DNA of 64,000 bases from Rouxiella sp. S1S-2 (GTDB lineage: Bacteria > Pseudomonadota > Gammaproteobacteria > Enterobacterales > Enterobacteriaceae). Shown here piece after piece: positions 61,149 through 64,000 of this stretch. Positions within the stretch are counted from its first letter, which is position 1. Each line of letters opens with the position of its first letter. The DNA is taken from the NCBI RefSeq assembly GCF_009208105.1, contig NZ_WFKL01000001.1, forward strand, positions 2,666,001-2,730,000, in the 5' to 3' direction. Under the pieces are notes generated by a model that did no database searches, was not told the origin of the DNA, and worked only from the letters and a program-made list of their open reading frames with translations. The translations under genes were made by a program, and so were the position numbers.

Positions 61149-64000
61149 ATGTATAAAAATATTAGCATCACGAGTATAAATAATCCCATAGACTCTGACA
61201 TTCAGAGTGATTTAATTAATACCCCTAAAATTTTCGATCAAAATATAAAATTTTTAGAAGAATCAGCGCCGTCTACTAGCACTATTGATGAAAGAAAGGA
61301 CTTCCAGAATAAAAAAACTCAAGCCTTAGCTCAAGTACTCATCACTAATCCTATTGGTAAGCAACTTGATTTATCAACTATTGATTTAAACGATATAGAC
61401 TTTAGTGATTCCATAACGTCTGACATGCTTCAGTACTGTCATAATCCCGAACTCTACACAAATATGTTAGCCAGTATTGACAGCATTGATAGTCAATATA
61501 ATCCACAGAAAGTGCAGTTAGCCAGTGATTTAATTAAATCACTTATGGATTTCAATATAAACACTTCTAGTATTACGCACCCCTTGATGAATATTCTTTC
61601 ACAGGATACGTATTGCAATGATACTGCGATAGCAAAATTATTGGAATCCATTGGTGAGAGCACGGAGTTACAGGTTTTCAAGGCGAGCACGAGTAGGGTT
61701 GATGCGAAAAATAATTATTCAGATGAGAAGGAAGAATGTAATAATGTTTTAAAAAAATATTTGCAAGGGCAACCATTGAATTTTGGAGAGTCAGATTATC
61801 TTTTGAATCTAGAAGAAATAGATTGGTCAAATTGTATGGGTATGGATCTAGATGATATTAATAGCTCGCCGAAAGCGGGTGAAAGCCAGGTCGATTTTAG
61901 TGCTGATGATTATAAATTACCGACTATTAGTGGATACGAAAACGCTTTTATTTTAAAAGATAAAAAGAACGAATTTCTCGCTAACGCTTCTTTTATCTTA
62001 ACAAGAAATCGATTTAAAAATCTCAATGTAAAATCAGGGAATAAAGTCAAACCTGCTGCCCAAGAAAGTGTTAAACGTTTGGAAAGAGCTACTCCACAAG
62101 TTATAAACATTCAAAAAAACACCTACGCCCTAGGAACAAAATTAGACTTTACACGAGCAATGGCCGCAGGAGCGGGAAACTGTGGTGAAATGGCCGGTAT
62201 TTCGGCTCAGATTATAAATAACAGTGGTGGTTATGCAAGGCAATACCTTGTTGATGACAAGGGAACACATGCTTTCACACTGGTCGGCATTCCGCCAAGA
62301 ACAGCTACTGATAATGTACATTTTTCAGACTATACTGACTGCTGGGCTTTGGACCCTTGGGCCGGCATTGTGTGTAAAGCGGATGAATACACCCAACTCT
62401 TCATAGAAAAAATGAATAAATGGGAAAGTGACGGTAAATTAATATTAGACAACGGCCAATGGATTAGTCCTAACAATAAAAACTGGTGTAATGCAGTATC
62501 TCAAGGAAATAAGGTACAGAACTATGGAGAAGCCAATTTTGATAATCCGGTAGATTTGGATTTTCTGGCGCAAGTCGAGGAATTTGCAACGTCTCTTATT
62601 GATGAACAGATCAATACCCCTGTACCTGCCGAGAGTGTGGGAGAGCATTTTTCGAGCAAACGACACTTACACTCTGGTGTTGATATTCAGACCGCGCCAG
62701 TGGCATCTAAACGCTCTAAGTTATCAGATACAGTCGCGCCTGAGCATCTTGCCCCAAAAGCAGGATGGAATGAGAAACTATTTTATAAAGATGTTGATAA
62801 CTCACTTAAAAATATGATTTCTGAAATAAAAAAATGGCCTACTAATCATTTTTTTAAATTTACAACAAATGAATTTGATAACAAAATAAAAGAAAATCTT
62901 CACGCGCTTAGAAGCCAAGTTAATGACAAAAAGTTGATGACTACTGTAGCGCAAGGCATCTACGGTCAAGCAGTTAGAATATACAAGTTATCCATGTCCA
63001 TTGATGAGAAAATACTACAACCTTTGAAGTTAGAAACGGAAAAAGTTAAGGCAGAGACAAAATTATACATCAATCAGTTGGAAAGTCGGGGGGAATACGA
63101 AAACTCGACTACGGAAATTAAAAAGACCTTACAGGTTTGTGATCAATATATCAGTAAATTAGTTGAGCTGCAGGAAATGAGTAATCCCTTGCTGGATAAT
63201 GATACTCTGAAAAAAATTAGAAAAATGCTTGAACCTTTATCGCTATCGGAATTAAAACAAGCTCTTAATCAGGAAATAGCATCTGTACGTTACCTTGGGC
63301 TACCTGTTCGCAAAAACCTGCCAGATTCAAAACACATTGAGCCCATATCTACAGTGCTGAATGCCGTGGATATTGGGGATGTCTCAGCTCGAAAAAATCC
63401 CATAAATACAGTTACTGCAAATTCTAGCGCCCATCTGAATACAGTCAGTTTTTCGCAAGTGCACGAGGAGAAAGGCAAGGGGGGGTTAGAGCAGCAAGAT
63501 CCAACAGAAGTGTTAGCGGGATCACGAGAGGCAATGGAGGCGGGCTTGGATAATTGGCTTGTTTGGTTAAAGGATGCAGAAGCTGCATCATGGGTAACAA
63601 AATCTATCTTTACCGGGAAAAACGAATGTGGAGGAGCACTTATTGTAGAGGAAATTTCTGAGGGTTTGCTCACGGCTTTACAGAACAAAAAGTTGAGCCC
63701 AGAAAGGGCGTACAGCGCTTTATTCCCGACTAAAAAAATTGAAAAGTTAGATTTTTTAAATTTATTACCACAATTGATGAGTCAGCCCGCGGGCGTGCGG
63801 CTCAGCTTGCTTTTAAATGAGTTCAGTAGCAGCAAGGTGGTGGCTGAGGAAATTAAAGAACTCATGATTGAGTCGTGTGTTTTGAGCCAAGGGATCAACA
63901 GGAAAATTTTTGAAAAAAATAATTTTTATAATCGAGTGAATATCATTGGGAAAAACTTAAACAAATTGAATGCCAACGATATGGCAAGTAATGAAAATTT
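61149..64000 (+). CDS. Very large putative type III effector with papain/transglutaminase-like Cys-His-Asp centre (5' part)
   Basis: An open frame of 950 codons from ATG 61149 with no stop up to the window end, so the protein is longer. Residues 1-260 are Ser/Asn/Asp-rich without a signal peptide, as in many injected effectors. A compact cysteine-hydrolase core follows: GAGNCGEMAG (Cys345), KGTHAFTLVGIPP (His374) and CWALDPWAG (Asp402). These are the three catalytic positions of a papain-like protease, deamidase or transglutaminase. Residues 500-530 contain a Lys/Arg patch (KRSK), and 540-950 are mostly helical with possible coiled coils. Base composition is strongly AT-rich like sopB's neighbours. 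I do not recognise the whole protein. It may be a host-protein protease or deamidase, but the activity is inferred from three residues. Confidence 0.75.
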   Translation, partial: MYKNISITSINNPIDSDIQSDLINTPKIFDQNIKFLEESAPSTSTIDERKDFQNKKTQALAQVLITNPIGKQLDLSTIDLNDIDFSDSITSDMLQYCHNPELYTNMLASIDSIDSQYNPQKVQLASDLIKSLMDFNINTSSITHPLMNILSQDTYCNDTAIAKLLESIGESTELQVFKASTSRVDAKNNYSDEKEECNNVLKKYLQGQPLNFGESDYLLNLEEIDWSNCMGMDLDDINSSPKAGESQVDFSADDYKLPTISGYENAFILKDKKNEFLANASFILTRNRFKNLNVKSGNKVKPAAQESVKRLERATPQVINIQKNTYALGTKLDFTRAMAAGAGNCGEMAGISAQIINNSGGYARQYLVDDKGTHAFTLVGIPPRTATDNVHFSDYTDCWALDPWAGIVCKADEYTQLFIEKMNKWESDGKLILDNGQWISPNNKNWCNAVSQGNKVQNYGEANFDNPVDLDFLAQVEEFATSLIDEQINTPVPAESVGEHFSSKRHLHSGVDIQTAPVASKRSKLSDTVAPEHLAPKAGWNEKLFYKDVDNSLKNMISEIKKWPTNHFFKFTTNEFDNKIKENLHALRSQVNDKKLMTTVAQGIYGQAVRIYKLSMSIDEKILQPLKLETEKVKAETKLYINQLESRGEYENSTTEIKKTLQVCDQYISKLVELQEMSNPLLDNDTLKKIRKMLEPLSLSELKQALNQEIASVRYLGLPVRKNLPDSKHIEPISTVLNAVDIGDVSARKNPINTVTANSSAHLNTVSFSQVHEEKGKGGLEQQDPTEVLAGSREAMEAGLDNWLVWLKDAEAASWVTKSIFTGKNECGGALIVEEISEGLLTALQNKKLSPERAYSALFPTKKIEKLDFLNLLPQLMSQPAGVRLSLLLNEFSSSKVVAEEIKELMIESCVLSQGINRKIFEKNNFYNRVNIIGKNLNKLNANDMASNEN

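Noticed and set aside
1..64000. CRISPR arrays, tRNA/rRNA genes, complete insertion sequences or integrases
   Set aside because: None was seen by eye on either strand: no regularly spaced repeats, no cloverleaf with a 3' CCA context, and no transposase or integrase domain.

Overview
The window looks like a chromosomal segment of an enterobacterium, probably of the Rahnella / Ewingella / Rouxiella / Serratia kind (inference). The housekeeping-type genes (ydgC/glpM, ydeP, yciG, uppP, MocR and AraC regulators) have clear enterobacterial relatives. The periplasmic multihaem dehydrogenase cytochrome and the very large cyclic beta-glucan synthase fit plant-, soil- or insect-associated members. Most of the sequence is moderately GC-rich with dense operons. 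A few stretches are visibly AT-rich and carry type III secretion cargo. No tRNA, rRNA, CRISPR array or intact insertion sequence was seen.

Layout. 1-6.7 kb: 3' end of a c-type cytochrome gene, a phage-type flavin thymidylate synthase (thyX), ydgC, an OsmC/GntR divergent pair, a DUF2235 hydrolase and a ccdAB toxin-antitoxin pair. 7.1-15.7 kb: one long catabolic operon (RraA-like aldolase, MHS-family transporter, hydantoinase A and B subunits, SDR, aminotransferase, TetR regulator). 15.8-29.5 kb: a Glu/Leu-type dehydrogenase, a luciferase-like monooxygenase, an approximately 2,860-residue NdvB-type cyclic beta-1,2-glucan synthase and a divergent MocR/PaiB-like pair. 29.8-30.3 kb: two tiny genes, one of them yciG. 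30.3-36.5 kb: a four-gene oligopeptide-type ABC operon and a second OsmC protein. 38.3-48.0 kb: a second hydantoinase hyuAB set with its own binding protein, divergent from matching permeases, ATPase and a cupin. 48.2-55.1 kb: a polar amino acid ABC operon, ydeP, a GNAT acetyltransferase, and a DUF2000/AraC pair.

The unusual content is type III secretion cargo with no secretion apparatus in view. At 36.9-38.3 kb a SycD/SicA-like TPR chaperone sits upstream of a 271-residue hydrophobic putative translocator or effector. At 55.1-64.0 kb lie sigE-sopB (inositol phosphate phosphatase effector and its chaperone), a divergent ExoY/edema-factor-like nucleotidyl cyclase, a small HYD1-like candidate ADP-ribosyltransferase, and the first 950 codons of a very large AT-rich protein with a Cys-His-Asp papain/transglutaminase-like centre. 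The last gene runs off the end of the window. Together they suggest an effector locus aimed at host phosphoinositides, cyclic nucleotides and host proteins. The large cysteine-hydrolase protein and the 271-residue chaperone client are the best candidates for undescribed biology.
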